Assembly: GCA_051294375.1 (NCBI GenBank)
Contig: JBJCIZ010000028.1
Location: forward strand, 992,437-1,056,436
Source of the DNA: Paraspadella gotoi
Taxonomy: Eukaryota > Chaetognatha
Length of the DNA: 64,000 bases
Direction: 5' to 3'
The position numbers and the translations under genes were made by a program. Positions 23,987 to 47,883 of this stretch are shown piece by piece; the stretch's first letter is position 1, and each line of letters opens with the position of its first letter. The notes below the pieces were generated by a model that was not told the DNA's origin, ran no database searches, and saw nothing but the letters and a program-made list of their open reading frames with translations.

Positions 23987-26102
23987 GAGGGGATGTGAGA
24001 AAGAAAGAATGAAAGAAAGATCAAAAAAAGATGAGGCAGAAAGAAAGAGAGATGGAAAGATAAGATAGACAGTTGGAAAGATAGAAAGAAAAAAAATGAA
24101 AGATAAGAAAATAGAAAAGATGGAAAGAAAAAAGAATGATAGATAAGATAGAAATACAAACGAAAAAAAATAAAGAAAGAAAGAAAAAAAGAAAAAAAAA
24201 AGGAATACGAAAATAAATAAGGTTTTTTTTTTTTCCATTTAACCAGACGCGGCTATCAAGTTTACAAGCAAGTCTGCGCCGCGTGTCATTCGATGCGATT
24301 CTTGTGCTACCGGAATTTGATAAACGTCAGGTCTGTCTCAACTTATTAAAAACGTTAAAAACTTACCAAATGTTAATAACTTAGCAAACTTCCACCTCAA
24401 TAATAATCAATGAAATTTTCAAATCCCCAAAAACCTCCAGTCATTCGGAGGCGGAAGCGAAGGAGGAAGCGGCGGACGTGATGGTCGTCGACGGACCCGA
24501 CGAAGAGGGAAACATGTTCGAGCGACCGGGTATCACGATTAATCCTTAATATTAATAAATAATAATTAATCAATAATTAAATATACCGATAATTCTCTCT
24601 CAGGAAAACTGAGCGATCGTTTCCCGAATCCTTACCCGAACGAAGAGGCGGCCAAAGCGGCCAACAATGGCGCCGCCCCGCCCGACCTCAGTTACATCAC
24701 CTCAGCCCGACATCACGGAGAGGACTACGTATTTCACCTCATCACCGGATATTGGTGAGTGGTTAAGTGGGCGAGTGGTTAAGTGGGCGAGTGGTTGGGC
24801 AGAGCAAGGTAAGACGGGCAAAACAATTTCACTTTCGCCGCCGAGGATTTTGTGGTCAGTAAGATGACAGTACTTTTTGAATTTTTATCAAGACCCCATA
24901 GTCATTATAAATACAATAATAATAATGATAATAATAGCTCAAATACAAAATTTACTATTAAATACAAACATTTTTAACATCGACAATGTCTTTTTGATGT
25001 TTGTAAAGAGAACGCTGCACCTTCCTATTTTCTTCCAATGTTAACAGATCAATCCCCGATTGAGATTCTCTCTTCCCCCTCAAATTTTCATCGCCCCACA
25101 CTCTCTCTCGCCCTTTTTCTACAGCGACACCCCCGGGGGAGTGACGGCGGGTGAGGGTCAGCACTTTAACCCCTACATGCCGGGCGGTTGGATCGCGATG
25201 GCCCCGCCCATTTACAACGAGATCATAGAGTACGAGGACGGAACTCCGGCCACCATGTCGCAGATCGCCAAAGGTGTGATGAGTAAAAAGTTTGTAATAA
25301 ACATAATTAAATTTGTGTGTAATAAATATTGTTGTAAAGAGTTTAATAAAGAACTCTTTGTATATACGGAAACAAAACAAAAGAACGAAAAGAAAAAAAC
25401 CGGAAAAAGAAAAGAAAACATTTCTCAATTTAATTTCGATGCTTCACTCTAATATTTCTTTCCCTCCTCCCCCCCCCCAACGAGCCAGACGAAATAATTA
25501 AAAAGTCGAGACATCTGTTATATTTAATCATTCATCGATTATATTCATATTGATTCAGACGTTTGCTGCTTTCTTCGTTGGGCGGCCGAACCAGAGTTCG
25601 ACGATCGCAAACTGAAGGCGATGAAAGCCTTGCAAGTTATAGGCATCCTCTTCGCGTAAGTTATATATATATATATATAAGTTGTATCTCGGTTGTCCCT
25701 CGGTAAAATTCGAAATTTGTCGATTTTTGTCCGTAATTGAGAGAAAAAGACGTTAACCGATCGTTGATTGTTAAGAATTTTTATAAGGAAAAACTTTTGA
25801 TGCAACCAAGAATGGAAATGAGTTTATCAATCTCATTTGCATATTGTCGTATCGACATTGATCATAAATTCTATTCCTGTGTCGTTTCATGTTCGCATTT
25901 CACGAATTCACTTTTGTCATTAGTGTAGCAATTGATGATAATCATTGATTAGAGAGTTTGGGACATTTATTAATAATAATTATCAATTAAACTAACTTAT
26001 AAATATATTCATTCATTCAGGGTGACTTATTACGTGAAGAGACACAAGTGGTCGGTTCTCAAGAGCGGAAAACTTGCTTACTACAATCCCAAGCAATCGT
26101 AA
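23474..26102 (+). CDS. CYC1: cytochrome c1, complex III haem subunit
   Basis: Eight exons: 23474-23543, 23797-23935, 24247-24330, 24441-24529, 24604-24754, 25125-25273, 25559-25655 and 26021-26102; 286 aa. The covalent haem site is VCAACHSM (CXXCH), and the distal methionine ligand is in [19 protein letters not shown] and [13 protein letters not shown] are family signatures. A single C-terminal transmembrane helix ([17 protein letters not shown]) is followed by [19 protein letters not shown], the matrix tail. The N-terminal presequence is short (about 35 residues including a hydrophobic sorting segment), compared with about 84 in human. It transfers electrons from the Rieske protein to cytochrome c. 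Confidence 0.96.
23937..24225. repeat. (GA)n microsatellite and long purine run at a splice donor
   Basis: CYC1 intron 2 starts GTGGGAGG, continues as about 20 GA units and then nearly 240 bases of almost pure purine. It is the clearest case of the donor-side purine pattern in this window. Confidence 0.9.
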
Positions 26103-26551
26103 CGCGGGAAAAAAAAATGTCGAGAGGAAAGATGAAAAAAAACTATTATCATCGCGCCCAAAGACTTGGGCGATGCCAGCGGAAATCTATAAATAAATAA
26201 AATACAATATCTGAGAAACTTGGCTCCTCGTTCATTTAAAAAAAAATTCGACGCATTATTCATTTTGGTTGTTTGAGTTTCTGTTTTGTTGTTTTGTAAG
26301 TAGTTTTGTAGGGAGTTAAACTTTTTTAAAATCAGTTTCTTTTTCTTACACGCTTAAAAAAAGTAAAATCCGAGTTGTTTACTATTTAATACATGGTTTT
26401 TTTTTCTTACGAGTAGATTATATAACGAATGAATCGGTGAGTGTGTCTAAAAATATCGATTAAACTCTGTGATAAATCGAAAAAAAAAAAGACTCCTCTA
26501 CGACGAAATCCTCTGCGACGAACTCCTCTACGACGAACTCTTCGATCAGAG
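26103..26551. other. spacer CYC1-AHSA1
   Basis: AT-rich. A T-rich tract ends in GTAG at 26413-26416. The leader before AHSA1 contains short repeats of CTCTACGACGAA. Confidence 0.45.
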
Positions 26552-29500
26552 ATGGCGAAGTGGGGCGAAGGCGACCCCAGATGGATCGTGGAGGACAGAC
26601 CCGACGCCACCAACGTCAACAATTGGCATTGGAGCGAGAAAAACGCCACCAAGTAGATTGAGAGAGAGAGAGAGACGGATTAATGAATGACGATGATAAT
26701 TTAGCCCAAATGAGACTGCGAGAGAGTCTTGATTAACAGCTTGCCGGGTCAGGCTATGTTATTATCTTGTTAGCGTGATGGAGGCCTTAAACCACCATAG
26801 CCTGTCCAAATCATGGGGCAAGATAAGTCATTTATATCGGTTATACCGATTTCATCTCCCATTTCCCAACCCCCTCGTCCTCAGATGGTCCGAGGATCGC
26901 TTAAAGGAGCTCCTCTCCTCCGTGGAGGTGGACCGCGATCACGAGCGCCTCCGCGTGAAGGAGGTGGAGAAGGTGAAGGGCGAGGCGATCGTGAACAATC
27001 GAAAGGCGAAGCTCATCTACCTCTACGACTGGAACATCTCCGGCAAGTGGGAGGCTTATTTCAAGCAGGTGTCGTATCGCTCTATTACGCCCCCCCCCAC
27101 CCCCTTTTCTTCCTGGGATAATTGGTTGTCGTTTGATCGCTTTCTAGATTTTTATTGATTTTTTGGCCTGCCTGTCGAGTGTCGAGACTGTGCTTTGTTT
27201 TTTTTGGATTATGAAGCGCGTTGTATTTATCAGTTCTTTTTACTTTGCCGTGCAAAGTTATCAACGAAGGAAGTTGTCGTGGTCATCGCAGGAAAATGAC
27301 CAGTAGATGGATCTGATAGACCAAATGGTTTGCCTTTCTTGGCTTTTTCGTCTATTCTTCTGATTGACCAATCAGAGAGGAGGCTTCCCCAGGAAACCGA
27401 CGGCAGGGAAAGAGGAGAGGGAACTGGACCACTCTTCAACTTACCTTCAAGAACTCGACCTCAAATTCTAAGAGAGGCAAACCATTTGGTCTATCAGATC
27501 CATCTACTGGTACATTTCCTGCGATGTTATTTAGAAATATTTTTATGTGTTTTTTTATTTATTACCTTTTGATGTCGAAACCTTGTCTTTGACATGAAAA
27601 TTCTTCCCCTTATTTTCATCCTTAACTTTCTCAATTTCTATCTTTCTTTTTTCTCTCTCTCTCCCCCCCCCCCGCAGGATAAAACGAAAAAGTACGAAGG
27701 CTTCTTCGAGATTCAGGGTCTGAGTGACGAGAACGACATTGACGAAGTCGACGTCGAAATCACGACCAAGGACACCACCAACGAGGGATACAAGGTCGGT
27801 CACTCACTTTCTCGTCGGTCAGTCTTCAATTTTTTTTTTTTTTTAATACCAAAAACAGCATTAACGAAATCGATAACAGAATCATTAACAACGCGCTGAA
27901 ACGTAAAACTATGGTAAGATTAAAGATAAAGATAGACTACGTAAAACGCTATTATAAAAAGAAACATCAGTAAAATGTTAAGAACTAATTTATGAAAATG
28001 CTAAAACAAACGTTCGAAAATGTTAAATTACTAAAACGTAAAAGTCAAAGAACGGTAAGAAGTCTAAACAAAATATATCTAGAAACTGTCATGTATAAAA
28101 GGAAAGAAACGTTGTTGAAACGTTCAAAACGTAAATTCAATCTCATTTAAGATCATATTAAATACTAATCATCTCTTACATAAACACTAAAACTAAACGC
28201 ATAAAAATAACTGAAAAGAAAAAATAAAAACCTCCATTTGACGTTTCGAATGATTATAGCCACGAGCTGATACCGTTTTGGTTTCCTGACAACAAAGACT
28301 ATTAAATAAAGACTTTATTGGTAATTTCGCATGGAAATGTCTCCGTTTAATACGTATTTAAATTTAGATCTTTTTCGAGGAGGGGAATTCCAGATTGTTT
28401 ACTTCAGTTTTTTTAAATATTAATAACGAGTTAAATTAGCATTAACTCTCGCTCTCGCCCCAAACAGTTCAAAGACCTCATGCGAAAGGAGGGTGCGAAG
28501 GCGATGCTCAACAAACTCGCCATCTACGTGAAGGAACTCAAGTCCGACTTCGCCAAGGATTTGATCAAACCTAAAAAAGACGGCGTCGATGGCGCCGGTT
28601 CCACGACGCCGCCGACGCCGCAGCCCAAAGCGGCGCCCAAAGCGGCCACTTGCGGACCGACGCCGCCGCCGACCAAGGCAGCCGCCGCCGCGAATCCCGG
28701 CGGCGTCCGTATTAAGTGCGCCACCGTCTCCCTCCAGGATTCCTTCAAGTGCGACGTTCGGCAGCTCTTCGACTTTTTCACGTTGAAGCATGTGAGTGGG
28801 AAAACTTTGTCGAGCGGTTCGAAATCTAAATGTTTGTCGGGCGGGTCGAAATTAAGGTTGGGATCGTCAAATTCTTCGTCGATCGGCTCGAAAGATTTAT
28901 CGACTTGGTCAGAATCATCTCTCAGGGTGAAATCGTAATTACCGAGGTCCATATCTTCAAATCCGTCCTCCAAAATCCCCTCCAGATGATCCAAGGTTGG
29001 TCCAAGTGCCGCGTGGATTGGGAGTTGACGAAAGGGTCTCGCTTCACCCACTTCGACGGCGCCATCGAGGGCGTCCTCGTGGACTTCGTTCCCGCGGAGT
29101 CGATCAAGATGAACTGGAGGTTCAAGTCTTGGCCGCCCGCGCATTTCTCTGAAGTGACCATCACTTTTCAGCAGGTGATTCCATTTGTTTTTGTCTCATC
29201 GATTTGCTGATGATATCTGATCCTTACGGAACAAACGTTGAATCGAGACTTCTACCCAACGATCTCAATTGATTAATCCATCCCATCGGGCAGTCTGTCT
29301 GTCTGATGAATTCAGTAATCAATCAAGCAGTCAATCAATCAAGATGTTCTACGCAACGCTTTTCAATCGATTTATCCTTCCCGTCAGGCATTCTTGGCTA
29401 TATGTCCAATTTTAATCTAGCAATCAATCCTTGCAGTCAATCAATCAAGATTTACACGTATTAATCAATCTATCCGCACTATCAGGCTCTCTATCTAATA

Positions 29501-29728
29501 CATAAATCAATCAATCACCTCGTTCAATCTAACCCCCCAAAAATCAATCTACTCTACCAATCGATCAATCAATCAATACCTTCACAGGGCACCGACAACT
29601 CGAGCCTCATCCTGGAGCAGACGGGCGTCCCCGAGTCGGACTACGAGCGGACGCGCGAGGGTTGGCTCTTTAAGACTTTCCAAGCGATCAAGGCCACCTT
29701 CGGCGTCGGCGAGTACCTCCTCAGCTGA
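26552..29728 (+). CDS. AHSA1: activator of Hsp90 ATPase
   Basis: Six exons: 26552-26652, 26885-27068, 27678-27794, 28468-28791, 28986-29174 and 29588-29728; 351 aa (human 338). The N-terminal domain carries GDPRWIVEDRPDATNVNNW and NNRKAKLIYLYDW, followed by LSDENDIDEVDVEI; this domain binds the middle domain of Hsp90. A proline/alanine-rich linker (about residues 165-205) joins the C-terminal AHSA1 domain (LQDSFKCDVRQLFDFFT, MNWRFKSWPPAHFSEVTITF, EGWLFKTFQAIKATFGVGEY). Aha1 stimulates the Hsp90 ATPase. Introns 2 and 5 are large and repeat-bearing. Confidence 0.95.
27284..27526. mobile_element. 243-bp element with about 50-bp terminal inverted repeats
   Basis: The left end reads CATCGCAGGAAA, then CCAGTAGATGGATCTGATAG, then ACCAAATGGTTTGCCT. 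The right end is its reverse complement with two or three differences. No coding capacity and no clear target duplication. It sits in AHSA1 intron 2. Confidence 0.7.
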
Positions 29729-30239
29729 CCGCGCATGCGCAGATTCCGATTGGACAATCGTCGGACGATCTCGTCGGTTGATTGTAGCGGATTGACGACG
29801 ACGACGACGGTCGAGACCAAATCCTTTCATGCCGGGCGTTAAAAAAAAAAAAAAGAACAACCATCGCTTCCCTTCACCATTTCAAACGAAACGGAAACGA
29901 GCTCGTCTATTTATTTAACGTTTAGTGAAACATCACGAAATATCTCTCACGCTCCCCAAAAGAAAGTTTTTTTTTTCCCTTATTGCAGTAATAAAATTTT
30001 ATAAAGTTCACTGATTTTCGACGTTTTTTTTCTTCTTCGCTCGAGTAGCTTTTTGAGATGTTAAGAAAATAAATTTAAAGCGACGTTTCTACTTAGGCAA
30101 AAGGTTATGTAGCATATAAATGTGGGGTTGTTTTTTTTGTGATCCACCCGCCGTACTTTTTTTCCAGGACATTACTTCCCTTTTTTTCCCCCCCGTTTCT
30201 TTGTTAAAGCGCTGAGAAAACAAAAAACAAAAAAACAAA
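29729..30239. other. spacer AHSA1-BCKDHA
   Basis: AT-rich 3' UTR and promoter DNA. A T-rich tract followed by CCAG ends at 30167, 73 bases before the BCKDHA ATG. Confidence 0.45.
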
Positions 30240-33927
<3,688 letters not shown>

Positions 33928-33961
33928 GATAGAGAGAGAAAAAAGGAACCATTTTTATCGA

Positions 33962-34000
<39 letters not shown>

Positions 34001-34531
34001 GTCTCTCTTTCTCCCCGGCCCTTCTGCTTATTTGTTTATCAAACCGTTGCACGTTTATTATTGCTTAATTCGTTTAGTCATTATACTCGTTTAATTAAAA
34101 ATGATTCGTCCATGCTTCTCTTTGAATTTGATTAGGGTGATGCGATAGTAAATTTGGATAATATTTTAATTTTTCTTCATTAAAAGTTGAAGAGACAAAG
34201 TTTAATATTTAAAAAAATAACTTTATACTAGGCATCGATTCGTATTACGTTCTCCTTATGTTGGACATAAACTCTCATCACTTAGATTCCTAAAATTATT
34301 TTAAAAGTTTAGTTTTCCACAGTCATGATTGTGATTCTCTTATTATTTCTCCAGACCAGTATCAGTATTATTCAGCACCATAACACCTTGACAAGGTTCG
34401 TCTACCATTAAAGGAAACTTTGACCGCCCCTTCTCGACCTTAAGCCTTAAGCCTTAAGAACTTAAGCCCAACTGCACTCATCAACTCTGTCGTCAAAGAT
34501 GACGCGACGCTCCATCCGTCGAAGGTGAAGA
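33928..34531. other. spacer BCKDHA-TRAF7
   Basis: Contains a (CT)n run at about 33963-33995 in the 3' UTR of BCKDHA, an acceptor-like TTTCTCCAG ending at 34354, and a short CTTAAG repeat near 34438-34462. No coding signal. Confidence 0.45.
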
Positions 34532-43051
<8,520 letters not shown>

Positions 43052-43418
43052 CTGCCACCTGGGGGTCGTTTCGACGCTGGGAAGTGATCGGATTATCACT
43101 TACCGCCTCAGTGACACTCATCGGTTTATTACTTACCGCCTCGGTGACACTCATCAAAGAAAATGTAGTCCTGTGCCGCCAGTCGTTTTTTGTCGTGATA
43201 CGGACCAAGTGCAATTTACCAGCGGGAAAAGACAGAATTTTATAATTTATGAATCCTTTTTACTAGTTTTGTTTCAGTTTTACGCTCGTTTTCCCCCATT
43301 TTTTTTTCTTGTGGCATTTAGGTGACAATTTACTCTAGGGGATTTGTATTTGTTGTTTAATTTTTGTTCACAATTTTTGCTTTTAGTTTTCACGTTTTTC
43401 GATATCGAGGTTAAAGAA
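43052..43418. other. spacer TRAF7-ethanolamine kinase
   Basis: Contains a tandem of ATYRCTTACCGCCTCRGTGA (43095-43154), T-rich DNA with acceptor-like TTTCAG (43277) and GCATTTAG (43321), and no ORF. Confidence 0.45.
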
Positions 43419-43505
43419 ATGCCAATCAGCTCAGAACCTTGCCATCTGGCTCATCCGTCAACTCCGCCGTCCCTTCAGGATCATTGTGGTAATTGTTGAG
43501 AGAGA

Positions 43506-43555
<50 letters not shown>

Positions 43556-45755
43556 AAGAAAATAAGAAATTTATTTTATTTCTTTTTAACTTACGGCTAT
43601 TACGTATTATGGAGTATTTTTTTTTTAAAATAACTAGGAGATGCAAACAAAGTCGCCAAACCGCCCCCTCCGTTGCTCCGCCTCGACCTTAGCGTCTCAG
43701 AGTCTCGCCTCGTGGACGATGCGTTGGAGGTGGTGCTCCGCGTCCGGACTCAATGGCCTCGCGACGCCGTCGCCTCCAAAGTCTTTACCGACGGAATCAC
43801 CAACAAAATCGTCGGGTTTTGGCGTCGGGATGACGCGGCGAAGAGAGACGTCCTCCTCGTCAGGGTTTACGGGAAGGTGAGAGGGGGATGATGTATGTTT
43901 CCCAATCTCATTTACATATTGTAGTATTTTTGTTTTAAAAATTTTATCAATACCTCAATAATATTTATTTATTTTAGAATTAGAGCATGATGTTTGTCTG
44001 AAATGCATTTAATTTTTCAGAAAACCGAGTCTTGGATCGACCGCGAGGCTGAGCAACGCAACATGCGGTTGATGGCGTCCATCGGCTGCGCCAAACCGCT
44101 CCACGCGGTCTTCACCAACGGCATCTGCTACGGCTTCGTCGAAGGGGAGGTGCTCACCATTGAGACGGTCAAGGATCCGCTCGTTAATCGGCTCGTCGCC
44201 AAGGAGATGGTCCGCATTCACGCCCTCAAGCCCGAGAGTTAGTTTTGCCTTTTTCTTTCGTTTTATTTTTTTTTTTTTAATATTTTATTTTGGGGTTTTC
44301 TTTTCATTTATCTTTTTTTCTTTTCTTTTCTTTGTTTTCTTTTCTCTTCTCTTTTTTATTTTCTCTTTGTTTTCTCTCCGTTTTCTTTTCTCTCTCTTCT
44401 TTGTTTTTTACTTTTATATTTTCTCCTCTCCCACACTGATTCCACTCCCTCCCATTACTCTTTCCCCCCTTCTCCCCCCCTCTCCTTCCAGAAGGCCTGG
44501 GTCCCACCCTCTGGCCCACCCTCCGCAAACTCCTCTCCCTCCTCCCTGCCTCGCTCGACGATCCGGCGGAGGAGGCTCGCTTGAGGGCGTCGGTGCCGTC
44601 GACGACGCAGTTGAGCCTGGAGGCGGAGAAGTTGGAGCGGCTCGTCGGGGAGAAGGGAAACTCGCCCCTCGTCTTTTGTCACAACGATCTTCTGGTCGGG
44701 AACATCGTGTGGAACAAGTAAAAAAAGGGAAAGCATCTCCGTCAAAAAGATGCCAATTTCATTGCCAAATTAATTTAATCCAAGTTATATCGAGCCATCG
44801 TTTTAACCCGTCTTTTTTTTTTATCGAATGATAAAATTCATCAATCATTTTAATAAATGAATCGTTGAATTAATCATTGAAAACCTCTGCCTCGCAGAGA
44901 AGAGAATCGCACCTACTTCATCGACTTCGAATACGGAGGCTTCAATTATCTCGCCTACGACATCGCGGATCATTTCGCCGAACACACGGGTCTCCGAAGA
45001 CGGATAGTTATTATTATCGATTGAGAAAAGGTGGATTATGATAATTCATTTTCTTTTGGTCATTCCAGGCGTGGACGCCAAACTGGACCACCGGTTGTAC
45101 CCGGACAAATCCTACCAGACTCGGTGGCTCCGCGATTATCTTCGCTTCTCGAAGGCGCGAGAGAAGGGCGTCGACGACGACGACGCCGCCGTCGATGGGA
45201 TCCACGTTACAGAGGAAGAGGTGGAGGCGCTCTATACGCAGGTCAATGAATGTATTCTGTATGAATGTATTGAATGTATTCTGTATGAATGTATTGTGTC
45301 TTAAAAATTGGGAAGTCACAGTCGTCATCGGCCCATCTTCTCTCTTAAATCATCAAAAATATACATTAGGGTGAATGAATAGAAAATAGAAAATAGAAAA
45401 TTTTAAGAATGAATGGAGGAGTGGATAAATAAAAGTTATCTTACTTAATGAGATTTGATAAAGTATGAAAGAGGAACGACTTAGGTTTTTCGATCCTATT
45501 CACAAAATAACGATTTTATTAAAAACAATATATTACCTACTAAGCTTGTTTTTTTTATGAAAACTTTTTCAAATTTTTCTATTTCCCGTTCTTTTGTTAC
45601 AGGTCCAGATGTTCGCGGCCGTTTCCGACTTCCTCTGGGCCGTGTGGTCGATCCTTCAGGCCAAACATTCCTCAATCGATTTTGACTTTGTTCAGTACGC
45701 CCTCTCAAAGTACAGCGGATACGTTGAAAAAATGGAGAAGGTCGTCCAAAACTGA
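43419..45755 (+). CDS. ETNK1: ethanolamine kinase
   Basis: Seven exons: 43419-43488, 43638-43876, 44021-44237, 44492-44717, 44898-44989, 45069-45241 and 45603-45755; 389 aa. The glycine-poor nucleotide-binding start is TDGITNKIVGFW, and VRVYGKKTESWIDREAE follows. The Brenner motif is CHNDLLVGNI and the magnesium-binding segment is YFIDFEYGGFNYLAYDIADHF. LYPDKSYQTRWLRDYL and FLWAVWSILQAKHSSIDFDF are typical of the ETNK1/2 branch rather than choline kinase. It phosphorylates ethanolamine in the first step of the CDP-ethanolamine pathway in the cytosol. ETNK1 versus ETNK2 cannot be distinguished; the symbol is the nearest family name. A purine-rich (GA)n run starts 11 bases after the intron 1 donor. 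Confidence 0.93.
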
Positions 45756-46327
45756 TCCTCAAAAATGACCCCAAAAACTTGGGTCAATCGCAAATAAGCT
45801 TAAAATTAAGTTAAATATTTGTCGAAACGTGAATTTATACCTTTATGTTTTTGGGTTATGTTATTTATGTATTATAGTCGGCGGTGTGATTCGTAGCTTT
45901 AACATCTCTGTGATTTAAAAAAAAAAATTGTGAACGCCTATCCTAGTTCCTGTAGGGTTTTTACACTGACTACTACTATTTTTGCTTTCTACAATTCATG
46001 CGAACTAATTTCTAGAATATTTGATAAATTTCAGGAATTGTCCGCCAAGGACCGGGCGTTTAGATGTCACTAATCAAAATTGACTTTACGATAATTAATA
46101 ATTTGCTTATGACTAGTCTTTCGGTTTTTACCAATTCAATTTTTTTTATTTACTCTCAAGCGGCTACTCGTACTTCTTTACAGTTTTGTAACTTTTTAAA
46201 TTTATAATTTTTTTTTTTAGCCGAATTCCTAAAAATACCGCTTGGGTCGCGATAAATCATAAACAAAAGCGCATTTTCGATCACGAACAGAAAAAAAAAA
46301 TAAACAAAAGATAAAGCGGAAGAAAAG
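45756..46327. other. spacer ethanolamine kinase-ERH
   Basis: AT-rich, no ORF. A T12 tract followed by AG ends at 46220, a strong acceptor-like site 108 bases before the ERH ATG. Confidence 0.5.
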
Positions 46328-46921
46328 ATGGCGCACACGATCCTTTTAGTTCAGCCGTCGAAGAAGCCAGAGTCGCGGACGTACAGCGACTTCGAATCCG
46401 TCAACGAATGCATGGAAGGAGTCTGCAAAGTATTATGATTAATATTTTATTCCATTTGATTGTTACCGCTTAATCATAAGGTCTTCGTTCATCTTAAGAT
46501 CTTCGAGGAACATCTGAAGCGGCTAAACCCCAACAGTCCCTCCATCACCTACGACATCAGTCAACTCTTCGATTTTATCGATCAGGTTCTGTGGGGTTTG
46601 AATCTCAGGATCTGAAATTTGGCTGGGATTATCTATAATGTATTTTACTACATTATTATCTTGTTGTCTGATCCGTTACGAATTCTTTTTTGTTGCTTCA
46701 CCCTTCAATTTTGAAGGATTTGGTAAAGCGACCGTTTCTAAATCTAAATCTCCCATGCTTCAATATGCAAATTATATTATAAGTCATCTTTTCCATGACC
46801 GCAGTTGGCCGACTTGAGTTGCCTCGTCTTTCAAAAAGCGACGGGCACTTACGCTCCTTACGACAAAGACTGGATCAAGGAAAAGATTTACGTTCTGCTT
46901 CGGAAACAAGCGGGCAAATGA
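46328..46921 (+). CDS. ERH: enhancer of rudimentary homologue
   Basis: Three exons: 46328-46429, 46499-46585 and 46805-46921; 101 aa (human 104). The sequence is near-identical to animal [23 protein letters not shown], then [32 protein letters not shown] and [20 protein letters not shown] is a small nuclear homodimer that binds partners such as CIZ1, Mmi1-type and DGCR8-type proteins in RNA processing and gene silencing. Only the last residues are shorter than in human. Confidence 0.98.
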
Positions 46922-47883
46922 ACTCTCTCCCTCTCTCTACGTTGACTGTCGAGAGTGAGAGCGAGACGATGGTGGATGAAAGAAGACGGGAGAGGGAGAC
47001 GGTTTTGGGAACGGAAGACGGGCGACCTTGGAAACACGTTCTCTCTTCTCTCTATTTTGCCCGCTCTACCCCGTAGGAAAAGCCTGATATAACACTCTCT
47101 CTCTCTCTCTCTTTCTCTCGGCCTTTACATTTTCATGAAAGTTTTTTTTTTCTTTCCCCCGTTAACCCATTACTAACTTTTTTTCTCCATCCCCTTCACA
47201 CACAAAAAAAAACAAACAAAAAAAAAAAAAACGATTCACTCATTTTTAATTTGAATTCCTTCAAATTTCGTCTTTAGATTTTCTTTATTGGAGATTTTTC
47301 TTTTTTTTTTCTCGCTGATGTTAGTTAGACGCCGACGATGATGATGATGACCTGAGATTTTACGTTTCGTTATTTTCTTTTCAGTTTGTCAAGGACTCGA
47401 GGTATTTCCAGTTTGCTCCCGGGAGAATTAAATAATTATGGAAGGCCTTTCTCGTTGTTAAATACAGAATTTTATCTTTACTTTGAATCCGAAAGCAAAA
47501 TTTATTCGAGACTGGAAGGCGGTTATTAATTACGTATTATTTGTAAAAAAAAAAACCTTCTCTACCCAACCCCATCGTAGAATTTAAAAAAAAACCATCG
47601 CGTCTCGTCGTTTTTTTAAAACGTCATTTCCAAATTGTCATCGCTTTCAATTTTCAGCCTTTTATAAAATCGCCCGAAGGGGGGAAAACAAAAAAATCAA
47701 AACATTTTTTAAATTTTTAATGTTAAATGAATTTTTAATTCGCGCCCGACCGGTTGTAAAAAAAAAAACATGCACGCGTCCTCTTGACGACGAAATCGCG
47801 AGTCCATAGTCTTAAATTACCCTTAAATTAACCGACTTCCTCACACACACACACAAACACGCAACTCTCTCTCTCTCTCCCCG
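46922..47883. other. spacer ERH-SDR1
   Basis: The longest plain spacer (962 b). It holds a short (CT)n run at 47092-47116, several A and T runs, and an acceptor-like TTTTCAG at 47657. A (CT)n leader ends at the SDR1 ATG. No ORF of interest. Confidence 0.45.

Noticed and set aside
28524-29144. Minus-strand ORF of 206 codons across AHSA1 exons 4-5 and intron 4
   Set aside because: Two thirds is antisense to well conserved AHSA1 exons; the intron portion is an acidic low-complexity stretch made by a degenerate GTCGARCGG-type repeat.
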